Part shown: positions 1 to 10,189 of the stretch, piece by piece | How the letters are laid out: the number at the start of each line of letters is the position of its first letter | How positions within the stretch are numbered: position 1 is the first letter of the stretch | Assembly: GCA_002420005.1 (NCBI GenBank) | Contig: DIHE01000194.1 | Location: 23,171-87,170 of the forward strand | Length of the DNA stretch: 64,000 bases | Reading direction: 5' to 3' | DNA from: Holophagales bacterium UBA5704 | GTDB taxonomy: Bacteria; Acidobacteriota; Thermoanaerobaculia; Multivoradales; UBA5704 | The notes under the pieces: model-generated | The model's input: the letters and a program-made list of their open reading frames with translations, nothing else | Told to the model about the DNA's origin: nothing | The model's database searches: none | Made by a program: the position numbers and the translations under genes

Positions 1-909
1 GGCGCGGTCGGCCAGCGGCAGGCTCGCGAGGCCGGGACCGTAGAACTCGACGAATTTGCCCACCACACCCTTCTTGCGCAGCATCTCGGTGACCCGCAGC
101 ACCAGGTCGGTGGCGGTCGCCCCTTCGGGCAGCTCGCCGGAGAGGCGGACGCCGACCACCTGGGGGATCAGCATGGAGACCGGCTGGCCGAGCATGGCCG
201 CCTCCGCCTCGATGCCGCCGACGCCCCAGCCGAGGACGCCGAGGCCGTTGATCATCGTGGTGTGCGAGTCCGTCCCCACCAGGGTGTCCGGATAGGCCCA
301 GATCTCACCGGCCGGACATCCGGGCTGCGGGCCGTCCATCACCACGCGGGCGAGGTACTCCAGGTTCACCTGGTGGACGATGCCGGTGTCCGGAGGCACG
401 ACCTTGAAGTTGTCGAACGCGGTCTGCCCCCAGCGCAGGAAGGCGTAGCGCTCGCGGTTGCGCTCGAATTCCTTCTCGGCGTTGATCAGGAAGGCCGCGG
501 CGGTGCCGTACTCGTCCACCTGGACGGAATGGTCGATCACCAGCTCGACCGGCTGGAGCGGGTTGATCTTCTTCGGATCGCCGCCCATCGCCGCCATGGC
601 GGTGCGCATGGCGGCGAGGTCGACCACCGCGGGGACGCCGGTGAAGTCCTGCAGGAGGACGCGTGCCGGCATGAAGGCGATCTCCTTGTCGGGGACCGCC
701 TTGGGGTTCCAATGCACCAGCGCTTCCACGTCCTCGGCGCGGACCACCTCGCCGTCCTCGCGGCGCAGGAGGTTTTCGAGCAGGATGCGGAGCGCAAAGG
801 GAAGTCGGGTCAGGTTCCAGCCCCGCGCCTCCAGGGCGTCGAGGCGGGCCAGGCGATAGTCAAGGCCGTCGAGGGTCAGGGTCGAACGGCTGCCGAAGCT
901 GTCTTTCAT
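1..909 (-). CDS. acnA: Aconitate hydratase A, N-terminal part (runs off the window)
   Basis: TCA-cycle enzyme that isomerises citrate to isocitrate with a 4Fe-4S cluster in the cytoplasm. The 303 visible residues begin [15 protein letters not shown], the usual AcnA/IRP start, and hold family blocks [18 protein letters not shown] (residues 85-102), [17 protein letters not shown] (124-140), [15 protein letters not shown] (159-173), [11 protein letters not shown] (176-186) and [17 protein letters not shown] (208-224). The cluster cysteines and the swivel domain would lie beyond the left edge. It is divergent from the YqgE gene, with about 80 nt between the starts. The ATG at 909 is the first in frame and matches the family N-terminus. 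Identity is firm; only length and integrity cannot be judged. Confidence 0.96.
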   Translation of the reverse strand, partial: MKDSFGSRSTLTLDGLDYRLARLDALEARGWNLTRLPFALRILLENLLRREDGEVVRAEDVEALVHWNPKAVPDKEIAFMPARVLLQDFTGVPAVVDLAAMRTAMAAMGGDPKKINPLQPVELVIDHSVQVDEYGTAAAFLINAEKEFERNRERYAFLRWGQTAFDNFKVVPPDTGIVHQVNLEYLARVVMDGPQPGCPAGEIWAYPDTLVGTDSHTTMINGLGVLGWGVGGIEAEAAMLGQPVSMLIPQVVGVRLSGELPEGATATDLVLRVTEMLRKKGVVGKFVEFYGPGLASLPLADRA

Positions 910-991
910 GGGTCTCTCCTCACCGTCCCCGCAACGATACCAGTTCCCCGCGCGGGGAAAAACTGGCCGCGCAGGGCGCGCGGGCGATAAG

Positions 992-1585
992 ATGAGCGCC
1001 ATGACCGCCGCCGCCGACACCGGCCTGACGACACCGGTCCTGCTGGTGGCCATGCCCCAGGTGCTGGACCCCTTCTTCCACCGCAGTGTGGTGCTGCTTC
1101 TCCAGCATCAGGACGAAGGGAGCTTCGGGTTCATCATCAATCGATCGACCGGTATCCGGCTGTCCGAGATCCTCCAGGGAATGGACGTGGCGTGGCACGG
1201 CGGCGACGAGGCGACCGCCCATTTCGGCGGCCCGGTGCAGCCGCAGCAGGGCACCGTGCTCTTCGCGCCGGGCACGTTCGAGACCGAAGCCGCCACCCCC
1301 GTTCTCCCAGGCATCGCGCTGACCCAGCACATCGGCGATCTGGTACGTCTCGCCGAGAACCCGCCGGACCACTTCCGCCTGTTCCTCGGATACGCCGGCT
1401 GGGGCGAAGGGCAGCTCCTGGAGGAAATCCTGCGCAATGACTGGCTGACGGCACCGGCCCAGCCGGGCTTGATCTTCGCGCCCGATCCCGACGAGGTGTG
1501 GTCCGAGGCCCTCCGGTCGGTGGGCATCGACCCCGCGACGCTTCCGTCCTGGACCCCGGAGCGGGGTGGGGAGACGACCCACTGA
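992..1585 (+). CDS. YqgE/AlgH family protein
   Basis: Member of the YqgE/AlgH family (UPF0301), cytosolic proteins of unsettled role that are often linked to transcriptional control. The sequence shows the family N-terminus [20 protein letters not shown], the [19 protein letters not shown] block, [14 protein letters not shown] and [16 protein letters not shown] with the characteristic late tryptophan region. About 197 aa, the normal family size. I chose ATG 992; a second in-frame ATG sits at 1001, and neither has a strong Shine-Dalgarno sequence. The start lies about 80 nt from the divergent acnA start. The Nudix reading frame begins inside or at the end of this gene, so the two are probably co-transcribed. 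Confidence 0.9.
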   Translation: MSAMTAAADTGLTTPVLLVAMPQVLDPFFHRSVVLLLQHQDEGSFGFIINRSTGIRLSEILQGMDVAWHGGDEATAHFGGPVQPQQGTVLFAPGTFETEAATPVLPGIALTQHIGDLVRLAENPPDHFRLFLGYAGWGEGQLLEEILRNDWLTAPAQPGLIFAPDPDEVWSEALRSVGIDPATLPSWTPERGGETTH

Positions 1586-2127
1586 CCCGCCATCGACGCC
1601 ACCGACGGGGAAAGCCCAGGACCGCGGCGGCCGCCAAGCCCGGCCCGGCCGCGGCCGCTCCTCCCGCCGAACGCCCCGCCCCGCGGGTCGAGCATCAGCG
1701 TTCCGCGGGTGGGCTGATCGTACGTGGAGGCTCGCGCATCCTGCTCATCGCGACGCAGGAAGGGAAGCGCTGGCAGCTCCCCAAAGGCCACATCGAGAGC
1801 GGCGAGACCTCCGAGCAGGCGGCGATCCGCGAGATCCGCGAGGAGACCGGCGTGACCGGGCGCATCCTCGCCTCCCTCCCCGGTGTCGAGTACTGGTTTT
1901 TCGATCGCGGCGCCCGCGTGCACAAGAAGGTCGACTACTTCCTTCTCGATTACCTGAGCGGCGATGCGGCGGACTTCGACGCCGACGAGGTCTCCGGGGT
2001 GGGGTGGTTCTCCTGGGATGCCGGAATCGGCCGCCTGAGCTTCGAGAACGAGCGCAAGGCCGTGGTGCGCGCCCGTGCGATCCTGGGCGAAGTGTCCCTT
2101 CCCGCCTCTGCGGACGCGAAGGTGTAG
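1498..2127 (+). CDS. Nudix hydrolase
   Basis: Hydrolase of nucleoside-diphosphate-linked substrates; the exact substrate is unknown. The Nudix box is complete: GHIESGE, seven residues, then REIREETGV, with the catalytic glutamates present. The upstream PKGH and the following strand VEYWFFDRG also fit the fold. The protein ends at 2127. The start is uncertain. The only standard in-frame start is GTG 1498, 88 nt inside yqgE, whose first 28 codons look like shadow sequence. A CTG at 1582 overlapping the yqgE stop, with GGGGAG about 8 nt before it, would give an Ala/Pro/Arg-rich N-terminus and is at least as likely. The catalytic domain starts near 1690. Confidence 0.85.
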   Translation: MVRGPPVGGHRPRDASVLDPGAGWGDDPLTRHRRHRRGKPRTAAAAKPGPAAAAPPAERPAPRVEHQRSAGGLIVRGGSRILLIATQEGKRWQLPKGHIESGETSEQAAIREIREETGVTGRILASLPGVEYWFFDRGARVHKKVDYFLLDYLSGDAADFDADEVSGVGWFSWDAGIGRLSFENERKAVVRARAILGEVSLPASADAKV

Positions 2128-2161
2128 ACTCTCCCTGCGTCTGCAACGGAGGACTCTCGAC

Positions 2162-2515
2162 ATGGTGCGCGCACTGCTCCAGGTGGTTCTGAACGGCGTC
2201 GCCCTGCTGATCGCCGCCAAGCTCATCCCCGGCATCCACTTCCAGGGTGGGCTCCTCTATCTGCTGGTCGCCGGGCTGGTGCTCGGCCTGATCAACCTGC
2301 TCGTCAAGCCGATCGTCAGCTTCTTCTCCTTCCCGCTGATCGTCTTCACGCTCGGCCTGTTCTATCTCCTGATCAACGGCCTGATGCTCTGGCTCGCCGA
2401 CTTCTTCCTCTCCGAGCTGCAGATCGACGGCTGCCTGCCGGCGATCCTGGGAGGGTTCGTGATCGCCCTGGTCAACTGGCTGGTGCGCGCCTTCACGCCC
2501 GAAGAGGAGGACTGA
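2162..2515 (+). CDS. Small four-helix membrane protein, PF04020-like (phage holin family)
   Basis: A 117-aa integral membrane protein with four hydrophobic segments, resembling the phage-holin-4-2/YvlD family (PF04020). It starts MVRALLQVVLNGVALLIAAKL and includes the family-typical LVLGLINLLVKPIVSFFSFP and LGLFYLLINGLMLWLADFF, then ends in an acidic tail EEED. Its function in bacteria is not established, and despite the family name there is no phage gene nearby. ATG 2162 follows GGAGG by a good distance. It lies 35 nt after the Nudix gene and 4 nt before nth, so it belongs to the same transcription unit. Confidence 0.85.
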   Translation: MVRALLQVVLNGVALLIAAKLIPGIHFQGGLLYLLVAGLVLGLINLLVKPIVSFFSFPLIVFTLGLFYLLINGLMLWLADFFLSELQIDGCLPAILGGFVIALVNWLVRAFTPEEED

Positions 2516-2519
2516 GCCC

Positions 2520-3176
2520 ATGCCGCGCGAGTCGAAGAAGGCGAAGGCGCAGCGCGCCGTGGCGATTCTCGAACGGCTGCGCCGGGCCTATCCCGGCTCG
2601 CGCCTCGCGCTCGATTTCGCCTCGCCCTTCCAGCTCCTGGTGGCGCTGGTCCTGGCGGCGCAATGCACCGACAAGAAGGTCAACGAGGTCACGCCTCCCC
2701 TCTTCCGGCGCTATCCGGCACCGGCCGATTTCGCCGCCGCCGACCTGGCGGAGCTGGAGGAGATGGTCCACCCCACCGGCTTCTACCGCAACAAGGCGCG
2801 GGCCCTCCAGGCGCTCGGCCGGGCGCTGGTGACCGACCACGACGGCACGGTGCCCGATCGCCTCGACGGCCTCGTGGCCCTGCCCGGCGTCGGCCGCAAG
2901 ACCGCCAACGCCGTCCTCGGCCACGCCTTCGGCAAGAACGAAGGCATCGTCGTCGACACCCACGTCCAGCGCCTCGCCGGCCGCCTCGGTTTGACGGCGG
3001 AGAAAGACCCCGTGAAGGTCGAGCAGGATCTCCTGCAGCTCCTGCCGCGCGCCGACTGGACCGCCTTTTCCCATCTGCTCCAGGACCTCGGGCGCGCCGC
3101 CTGCCAGGCGCGCAAGCCGCTCTGCGGCACCTGCCCGGTGGCGGAGCTTTGCCCTTCCGCGGAGGTGGTCGGATGA
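2520..3176 (+). CDS. nth: Endonuclease III (DNA glycosylase/AP lyase)
   Basis: Base-excision repair enzyme that removes oxidised pyrimidines and cleaves the abasic site. The helix-hairpin-helix LPGVGRKTANAVL carries the catalytic lysine, and the catalytic aspartate sits in VVDTHVQRL. The C-terminal 4Fe-4S loop is intact, with cysteine spacing C-x6-C-x2-C-x5-C (CQARKPLCGTCPVAELC). Length 218 aa, as in the family. The ATG at 2520 lies 4 nt after the preceding stop. Its stop overlaps the ATG of the next gene (SDR), so the two are translationally coupled. Confidence 0.96.
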   Translation: MPRESKKAKAQRAVAILERLRRAYPGSRLALDFASPFQLLVALVLAAQCTDKKVNEVTPPLFRRYPAPADFAAADLAELEEMVHPTGFYRNKARALQALGRALVTDHDGTVPDRLDGLVALPGVGRKTANAVLGHAFGKNEGIVVDTHVQRLAGRLGLTAEKDPVKVEQDLLQLLPRADWTAFSHLLQDLGRAACQARKPLCGTCPVAELCPSAEVVG

Positions 3177-3922
3177 GCGTTGTCAAAACCGCCGTGGTCA
3201 CCGGCGCCAGCTCGGGGATCGGAGCGGCCACCGCCCGTGCCCTGGCCGGGGCCGGCTTTCAAGTGGTTCTCGGCGCGCGCCGGCTCGACCGGCTGCGCGA
3301 GGTCGCCACCTCCTGCGGTGGTACTGCGCTGCCGCTCGACGTGACCGACGCGGAGAGCGTCGCCGCGTTCGTCGCTGCGCTGCCGTCCCCCCTGCACCTG
3401 CTGGTCAACAACGCCGGCGGTGCGCTCGGGCTCGACCGCATCGAGAGCGCCACGGACGACACCTGGACGACGATGTGGGAGACCAACGTCCTCGGCACGC
3501 TGCGCATGACCCGCGCCCTCCTGCCGTCCCTGCGCGCCTCGGGCGACGGGCACGTCGTCAACATCGGCTCGATCGCCGGCTTCGAGACCTACATCGGAGG
3601 AGCCGGCTACACCGGCGCCAAGCACGCCGAGCGCGCTCTCACCCGCACGCTGCGGCTGGAGCTGCTCGGGCAGCCGATCCGCGTCACCGACGTCGCACCG
3701 GGGCTGGTGGAGACCGAGTTCGCGCTGGTCCGCTTCGCCGGAGACGCGGAGCGGGCCCAAGGCGTCTACCGGGGTCTCCAGCCTCTGGTCGCCGAGGACG
3801 TCGCCGACTGCGTGGTCTGGGCGGCGACCCGGCCGTCTCACGTCAACATCGACGAGATCGTCGTCCGTCCGCGCGATCAGGCGACGGCGACGGCCGTCCA
3901 TCGCCGCGAGGTCACCTCATGA
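3173..3922 (+). CDS. Short-chain dehydrogenase/reductase (YdfG-like)
   Basis: Classical NAD(P)-dependent SDR, 249 aa, probably a cytosolic 3-hydroxy acid or alcohol dehydrogenase of the YdfG type. Visible are the Rossmann cofactor motif TGASSGIG (residues 10-17), LGARRLDRL, typical of NADP-preferring members, the NNAGG motif, the catalytic serine in IGSIAG and the YTGAK catalytic Tyr/Lys pair. The closing YdfG-like block reads DVADCVVWAATRPSHVNIDEIVVRP. It starts inside the nth stop and ends inside the start of the first cytochrome gene. The substrate cannot be read from sequence. Confidence 0.93.
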   Translation: MSVVKTAVVTGASSGIGAATARALAGAGFQVVLGARRLDRLREVATSCGGTALPLDVTDAESVAAFVAALPSPLHLLVNNAGGALGLDRIESATDDTWTTMWETNVLGTLRMTRALLPSLRASGDGHVVNIGSIAGFETYIGGAGYTGAKHAERALTRTLRLELLGQPIRVTDVAPGLVETEFALVRFAGDAERAQGVYRGLQPLVAEDVADCVVWAATRPSHVNIDEIVVRPRDQATATAVHRREVTS

Positions 3923-4299
3923 ACGTCCATCGCCGCCTTTCGTCCCGCGCCCTGCCGGCCGGCTTCGCGCTGGTCCTCCTCGCCTCTCTCGCGCTGGTGG
4001 GCTGCAACGACCTGCTCGACCGCTTCTCGAACCGCCCCCCCGAGGAGAAGCTCTTCCGGAAGCATTGCGCCGAATGCCACGGCCTCGACGGACGCGGCAA
4101 CACGCCGGCCTACATGGGTAACAGCTACGCCGACCTGACCGACAACACCTGGAGGGCGGGGAGCAGCGAGACCACGATCCGGCGGGTGATCCGCGAAGGG
4201 GTGTTCGGGCAGATGCCGGGGTTCGCCAAGGAGCTGACTCCCAAGGACCTGGACCTGCTGGTCGGGTACCTCCGCAAGCTGCGTGGAACCTCGCGTTGA
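3919..4299 (+). CDS. Mono-heme cytochrome c lipoprotein
   Basis: Small exported electron carrier, 126 aa. It has a basic N-terminus, a hydrophobic stretch and a lipobox ending LALVGC at about residue 34, so it should be lipid-anchored on the periplasmic side. One heme site, CAECH, follows EKLFRKH. A methionine in QMPGF is the likely distal ligand, and the fold closes with the usual LVGYLRKL helix. ATG 3919 overlaps the SDR stop (ATGA). The stop overlaps a TTG start of a second cytochrome, suggesting the two carriers are made together. The redox partner is unknown; no oxidase subunit lies nearby. Confidence 0.9.
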   Translation: MNVHRRLSSRALPAGFALVLLASLALVGCNDLLDRFSNRPPEEKLFRKHCAECHGLDGRGNTPAYMGNSYADLTDNTWRAGSSETTIRRVIREGVFGQMPGFAKELTPKDLDLLVGYLRKLRGTSR

Positions 4300-4625
4300 G
4301 GCGGGGGTCTCTGCTTTTGCTGGTGGTCCTGCTCCTCGCCGGTTGCCGGACGAACGACCGCAGCGCGCCCGCCTTGTACAAGCGGTATTGCGCGCGCTGC
4401 CACGGAGGGCAGGGCGAAGGGGCGCCGCGCCCCAACAAGATGTATCCGTATTTGAAGCTGCTCGCCTCGCCGATGATCCAGCAGGGGGACCGGGCCGCCG
4501 TGCGGCAGCAGATCGTCGAGGGAGAAGGGCCGATGCCGTCCTTCCGCCGCCGGCTGTCCCCGCCGGAGGTGGAGCAGATGATCGACTTCGTCCTGGGGCT
4601 GCCGTCCCGGAAGGCAGGGAGCTGA
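4296..4625 (+). CDS. Second mono-heme cytochrome c lipoprotein (TTG start)
   Basis: A 109-aa exported cytochrome: short signal MRRGSLLLLVVLLLAGC with lipobox LLAGC, then a single heme motif CARCH, then PMPSF with a candidate methionine ligand and a C-terminal helix EVEQMIDFVLGL. The best start is TTG 4296, which overlaps the stop of the upstream cytochrome (TTGAG); no ATG or GTG gives a signal peptide. The sequence is related in plan to its neighbour but clearly diverged, so this is an old duplication or two recruited carriers. It is co-transcribed with nth and the SDR. Confidence 0.88.
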   Translation: MRRGSLLLLVVLLLAGCRTNDRSAPALYKRYCARCHGGQGEGAPRPNKMYPYLKLLASPMIQQGDRAAVRQQIVEGEGPMPSFRRRLSPPEVEQMIDFVLGLPSRKAGS

Positions 4626-4626
4626 C

Positions 4627-4863
4627 ATGGATCCACAGAGACTGAAAGACGCCTACCAGAAACTGCAGCTCCTCGACGAGCTGTCCACCTACAAGGTCAA
4701 GCCCCGCCCGGGAGGGGCGCTGGTGCGCCCTTCGCAGGAGGCCCTGGAGCAGCAGCTGCGCGATCTGGCCTCCTACACGATCGAGCTGAAGGAGGTCGTC
4801 CAGGAGCTCTTCCTCGCCATCGCCGGGCGGCCGAAGCCCCCCGAGGGCGGATCGGCCGCGTAA
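4627..4863 (+). CDS. Small hypothetical protein at the end of the nth-cytochrome cluster
   Basis: A 78-aa soluble protein that I do not recognise. It starts one base after the cytochrome stop, so it is very likely expressed with it. The sequence is charged and helical (QRLKDAYQKLQLLDEL, then ELKEVVQELFLAI), without signal peptide or membrane segment, and ends in a Pro/Gly-rich tail. The leucine/heptad spacing could support a short coiled coil. No catalytic residues stand out. The reading frame and tight spacing support a real gene. Confidence 0.65.
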   Translation: MDPQRLKDAYQKLQLLDELSTYKVKPRPGGALVRPSQEALEQQLRDLASYTIELKEVVQELFLAIAGRPKPPEGGSAA

Positions 4864-4923
4864 TTCTCTCCTGAAACGACTGGGCGCGTTCCTCGATGCC
4901 TCGAAGAACCGCATCGGTATCTG

Positions 4924-4952
4924 TTGACGCATCATCAGGGCGGATGTAGACT
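4924..4952 (+). promoter_or_regulatory. Sigma-70-type promoter of the Phd-like gene
   Basis: TTGACG (4924-4929), a 17-nt spacer and TAGACT (4947-4952). The expected start point falls on or next to the A of the ATG at 4959, so the transcript would be leaderless. No Shine-Dalgarno sequence is present between the -10 box and the ATG. Confidence 0.65.
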
Positions 4953-4958
4953 CCCTGC

Positions 4959-5183
4959 ATGCCGAAAACAACGACGATTCCGGAGCTGAAGTCGTCCCTT
5001 GAGGTCATCCTGCATCAGGTGAAATGCGGGGAGACCTTCCTCGTCATCGAGCACAGCGAGCCCATCGCCCGCATCACCCCTGTCGAGCAGGAGCTGCTGG
5101 AGCCCTCCCGCCTCCGGCTGCCCGGCCTGCCACGACCGGCCTGGGTGCCGCTGCCCCTGGAGGTCCCGGCGGCGGCGGTTTGA
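4959..5183 (+). CDS. Phd/YefM-type antitoxin, no toxin partner seen
   Basis: A 74-aa protein with the Phd/YefM N-terminal DNA-binding fold: TIPELKSSLEVILHQVKCGETFLVIEHSEPIARITPVE, matching the family pattern of an N-terminal TIxEx(K/R) block and a VIxxxxxPIARI core. In the family this domain binds the operator, and the C-terminal tail neutralises a Doc or RelE-type toxin. Here the tail is Pro/Leu-rich and no toxin gene follows; the next gene is PrsW. It may be an orphan antitoxin or a recruited regulator. The ATG lies 6 nt after a good -10 box. Confidence 0.72.
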   Translation: MPKTTTIPELKSSLEVILHQVKCGETFLVIEHSEPIARITPVEQELLEPSRLRLPGLPRPAWVPLPLEVPAAAV

Positions 5184-5209
5184 CCTCCCCACGGGGACCT
5201 CTGTAGCAT
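5180..5209 (+). promoter_or_regulatory. Sigma-70-type promoter for the PrsW gene
   Basis: TTGACC (5180-5185), an 18-nt spacer and TAGCAT (5204-5209). The -35 box overlaps the stop codon of the antitoxin gene. A GGGGAGGG ribosome-binding site lies just before the ATG at 5245, so this transcript has a normal leader, unlike its antitoxin neighbour. Confidence 0.55.
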
Positions 5210-5244
5210 CTGAAGCAACCTGACAGCCCCCCGGGGAGGGTGCC

Positions 5245-6471
5245 ATGAACGGGCAGTGGTACTACGTACACAACGGAGCTTCCGCCGGCCCGGTCGGCGG
5301 GGACGTGTTGCAGCGGCTGGCGACCGAAGGGGTCGTCACGGCCACCACCTACGTCTGGCAGGAGGGGATGCCGGCGTGGCGCCCGGCGTTCGAGATCCCC
5401 GGGCTCGTGCTGCTGCCGCCTCCTCCGCCGCAAGCCCTTCCCCTCCCGATTCCACCGCCGTCCGGCCGCAGCATTCTGGGCGAGATCGGTGTGGGCATCA
5501 GCCGCGCGGCGGAGCTGCCGACGCTGTCGGGGGTGCCGATTCGCGAGGTGCTGCTCGGCGGGTTGAAGCCGGGGGTGACCACCGCGAACATCGAGGACCT
5601 GTTCATCGTCGGCACCGAGACGACCACGCCGGACCTCGCGCAGCTCCCGGCGGGCTGGCCGACGCCGCGCGTCTTCTGGCGCATCTTCTTCGGCGCCATG
5701 GCCACTTACCTGCTGATGCTCATCGGGCTCTGGCAGTTCAACAACTCGAACTTCTTCCCGGGCATGATCGTCATCGGCTCGTTCGTGGTGCCGCTGTCGG
5801 TGGTGGTGCTCTTCTTCGAGCTCAACGTGCCCCGCAACATCTCGATCTATCAGGTGGGGAAGATGATCCTCCTGGGCGGTGCGCTCAGCCTCGTCGTCAC
5901 CATGATCGTCGCGGCGATCGTGCCGGGCGACGACGTGGGCGCCCTGATCCCGGCGATGCTCACCGGCGTCGTCGAGGAGGTCGGCAAGGGGCTCGTCCTG
6001 CTGATCATCGTCGGCTCGCTGCGCTACCGCCACCAGATCAACGGGCTGCTGTTCGGAGCCGCGGTGGGCGCGGGGTTCGCCGGGTTCGAGTCGGCCGGCT
6101 ATGCGTTCAACCTCGCGCTCAGCGAGAGCACCGGTCTCGCCGACGCGACCGGTACCGCGGTGGTCAACATCCTGATCCGCGGCCTGCTCGCTCCCGGCGG
6201 GCACGTCATCTGGACGGCCATGGTCGGCTCGGCCCTCTGGAAGGCCAAGGGGGGCCAGCCGTTCAGCGTCGCCCAGCTCTTCCATCCGGTGGTCATCCGC
6301 CGCGGGCTGGTGGCGATCGTCCTGCACGGCCTGTGGGACACGGACATCCCGTTCATCCCCTCGCTGCTCTGGTGCGTTCTCCTGCTGGTCGTCGGCTGGT
6401 ACATCGTGTTCGGCATGCTCAAGCAGTCGCTCGCCGAGGTGGAGGCGGCGAAGCAGGGGGCTTTGAGATAA
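5245..6471 (+). CDS. GYF-domain PrsW-family intramembrane metalloprotease
   Basis: A 408-aa membrane protein. Residues about 4-52 form a GYF_2 domain (WYYVHNGASAGPVGG and TYVWQEGMPAWRP), then a proline-rich linker to about 73. The C-terminal two thirds are multi-pass membrane with PrsW motifs: the EE pair in VVEEVGKGL (244-245), FAGFESAGYA (near 278-287), a histidine in LAPGGHVIW (about 300) and LHGLWD (about 340). PrsW proteases cut membrane proteins such as anti-sigma factors; the target here is unknown. The N-terminal GYF domain probably recruits proline-rich partners. It has its own promoter and converges on transketolase across a large inverted repeat. Confidence 0.9.
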   Translation: MNGQWYYVHNGASAGPVGGDVLQRLATEGVVTATTYVWQEGMPAWRPAFEIPGLVLLPPPPPQALPLPIPPPSGRSILGEIGVGISRAAELPTLSGVPIREVLLGGLKPGVTTANIEDLFIVGTETTTPDLAQLPAGWPTPRVFWRIFFGAMATYLLMLIGLWQFNNSNFFPGMIVIGSFVVPLSVVVLFFELNVPRNISIYQVGKMILLGGALSLVVTMIVAAIVPGDDVGALIPAMLTGVVEEVGKGLVLLIIVGSLRYRHQINGLLFGAAVGAGFAGFESAGYAFNLALSESTGLADATGTAVVNILIRGLLAPGGHVIWTAMVGSALWKAKGGQPFSVAQLFHPVVIRRGLVAIVLHGLWDTDIPFIPSLLWCVLLLVVGWYIVFGMLKQSLAEVEAAKQGALR

Positions 6472-6560
6472 GGACCATCAGGCCGGCAAGGTCAACAAGG
6501 TCAACAAGGACAACCTCTCCGGAGAGCAGTCCTTGTTGACGCTGTTGTCCTTATGGTCCT

Positions 6561-6563
<3 letters not shown>
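6470..6563. terminator. Nested convergent inverted repeat between prsW and tkt
   Basis: Arms GTCAACAAGGAC (6500-6511) and GTCCTTGTTGAC (6529-6540) enclose a second perfect palindrome CTCTCCGGAGAG (6515-6526). Outer copies AAGGACCAT next to the prsW stop and ATGGTCCTT next to the tkt stop extend the symmetry. Related GTCAACAAGG words repeat in the left arm. The position between convergent stops indicates a bidirectional terminator, although U-tracts are weak. Confidence 0.6.
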
Positions 6564-8567
<2,004 letters not shown>

Positions 8568-8650
8568 CGGAATGCCCTCTCGTGTCCCTCCGGAACCCTC
8601 GCCGGCGGGGAGGTCTAGCATATCTGTTCCCCCGGCTTGGAAAACGTCCT

Positions 8651-8679
8651 TTGACTCCGGAGCCTCCGACCTCTAGAAT
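8651..8679 (+). promoter_or_regulatory. Sigma-70-type promoter of the tRNA-Ser gene
   Basis: TTGACT (8651-8656), a 17-nt spacer and TAGAAT (8674-8679), about 24 nt before the 5' end of the tRNA. The spacing and near-consensus boxes fit a stable-RNA promoter. Confidence 0.7.
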
Positions 8680-8702
8680 ACGTCCTCCTGTCGGACCCCG
8701 AC

Positions 8703-8797
<95 letters not shown>

Positions 8798-8817
8798 TTT
8801 CCTCCCTGGGGTGCCCC

Positions 8818-10176
8818 ATGAAGGCCTGGAATCCCGCCACCGAAGAGCTGATCCGCGAGTACCCGGAGCCGACCGGTTCCGAGGTCGAAGCGCGTCTGGA
8901 CACCGCCGAGCGCACGTTCGCCACCTGGCGCAAGGTGCCTTACGCCGAGCGGTCCCGCAGGATGCACGCCGCCGCCGACCGGTTGCGCGCCGAGCGCGCC
9001 GCCTATGCCCGGTTGATGACCGAAGAGATGGGCAAAACCTTGACCGCCGCCGAGGCGGAGGTCGACAAGTGCGCCTGGGTCTGCGACTGGTACGCCGACC
9101 ACGCCGAGGAGCTGCTCGCCTTCCGGCCGGCGGCGACCGACGCCTCGCACAGCGGCGTGCGCTACGACCCGCTCGGGCCTGTGCTCGCCGTGATGCCCTG
9201 GAACTTTCCGTTCTGGCAGGTCTTCCGCTTCGCCGCGCCGGCCCTGATGGCCGGCAACGTCGGCCTGCTCAAGCACGCTTCGAACGTCCCCGGCACCGCG
9301 CTCGCCATCGAAGAGGTGTTCCGCGCCGCCGGTTTTCCCGAGGGCGCGTTCACCACGCTCCTCCTTCCCTCCTCCCGCACCCTGGAGCTGATCGCCCACC
9401 CGGCGGTGCGCGCCGTGACCCTGACCGGCAGCGACGGCGCCGGCCGCCAGGTGGCGGCGGAGGCCGGGCGGCAGCTCAAGAAGACGGTGCTGGAGCTGGG
9501 CGGCTCCGATCCGTTCATCGTCCTCGCCGACGCCGATCCGGTCGACGCGGCGGCGCAGGCGGCGCGGGCGCGCACGATCAACAACGGCCAGAGCTGCATC
9601 GCCGCCAAGCGGTTCATTGTCGACACCGCCGTCGCCGCGGCGTTCGAGGACGAATTCGTGCGCCAGATGGAGAGCCTGCGGGTGGGCGATCCGATGGACC
9701 GCGCGACCGACGTGGGACCGATGGCCCGCGCGGACCTGCTGGACGACCTGGATGCGCAGGTGCGCCGCTCGGTGGACGCGGGGGCGGTTCTGCGCACCGG
9801 CGGCCGGCGGCTGGAGGGGAAGGGCTGGTACTACCCGCCGACCGTCTTGACCGGCGTCACCCCGGGCATGGCGGTGTTCGACGAGGAGACCTTCGGCCCG
9901 GTCGCCGCGGTGATCCGCGCCGAGGGAACGGAGGACGCCGTCGCGCTCGCCAACCGCTCCGTCTTCGGCCTGGGAGCGAGCCTGTGGACCGGCGATCCGG
10001 TGCGCGGCGAGGCGCTGGCCGCCGAGATCGAGGCCGGCGCGGTGTTCGTCAACGGCATCGTCAAATCCGATCCGCGCCTCCCCTTCGGCGGCATCAAGAC
10101 CTCCGGCTATGGCCGCGAGCTCGCCGGCGAAGGCATCCGCGAGTTCGTCAACATCAAGACCGTCTGGGTGAAGTAG
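8818..10176 (+). CDS. NAD(P)-dependent aldehyde dehydrogenase, succinate-semialdehyde dehydrogenase type
   Basis: A 452-aa ALDH-superfamily oxidoreductase. Catalytic cysteine in NNGQSCIAAKRF, general base glutamate in VLELGGSDPFIVL, the oxyanion asparagine in VMPWNFPFWQVFRF and the closing EETFGPVAAV and PFGGIKTSGYGREL blocks are all present. The short length and the N-terminus MKAWNPATEELIREYPE resemble the single-domain SSADH subgroup (GabD/Sad), which oxidises succinate semialdehyde to succinate; the substrate is inferred. The start at 8818 avoids an extension that would run into the tRNA-Ser gene 22 nt upstream. It is convergent with the GGDEF/EAL gene, 13 nt apart. Confidence 0.92.
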   Translation: MKAWNPATEELIREYPEPTGSEVEARLDTAERTFATWRKVPYAERSRRMHAAADRLRAERAAYARLMTEEMGKTLTAAEAEVDKCAWVCDWYADHAEELLAFRPAATDASHSGVRYDPLGPVLAVMPWNFPFWQVFRFAAPALMAGNVGLLKHASNVPGTALAIEEVFRAAGFPEGAFTTLLLPSSRTLELIAHPAVRAVTLTGSDGAGRQVAAEAGRQLKKTVLELGGSDPFIVLADADPVDAAAQAARARTINNGQSCIAAKRFIVDTAVAAAFEDEFVRQMESLRVGDPMDRATDVGPMARADLLDDLDAQVRRSVDAGAVLRTGGRRLEGKGWYYPPTVLTGVTPGMAVFDEETFGPVAAVIRAEGTEDAVALANRSVFGLGASLWTGDPVRGEALAAEIEAGAVFVNGIVKSDPRLPFGGIKTSGYGRELAGEGIREFVNIKTVWVK

Positions 10177-10189
10177 GCCGGGCGCCGCG

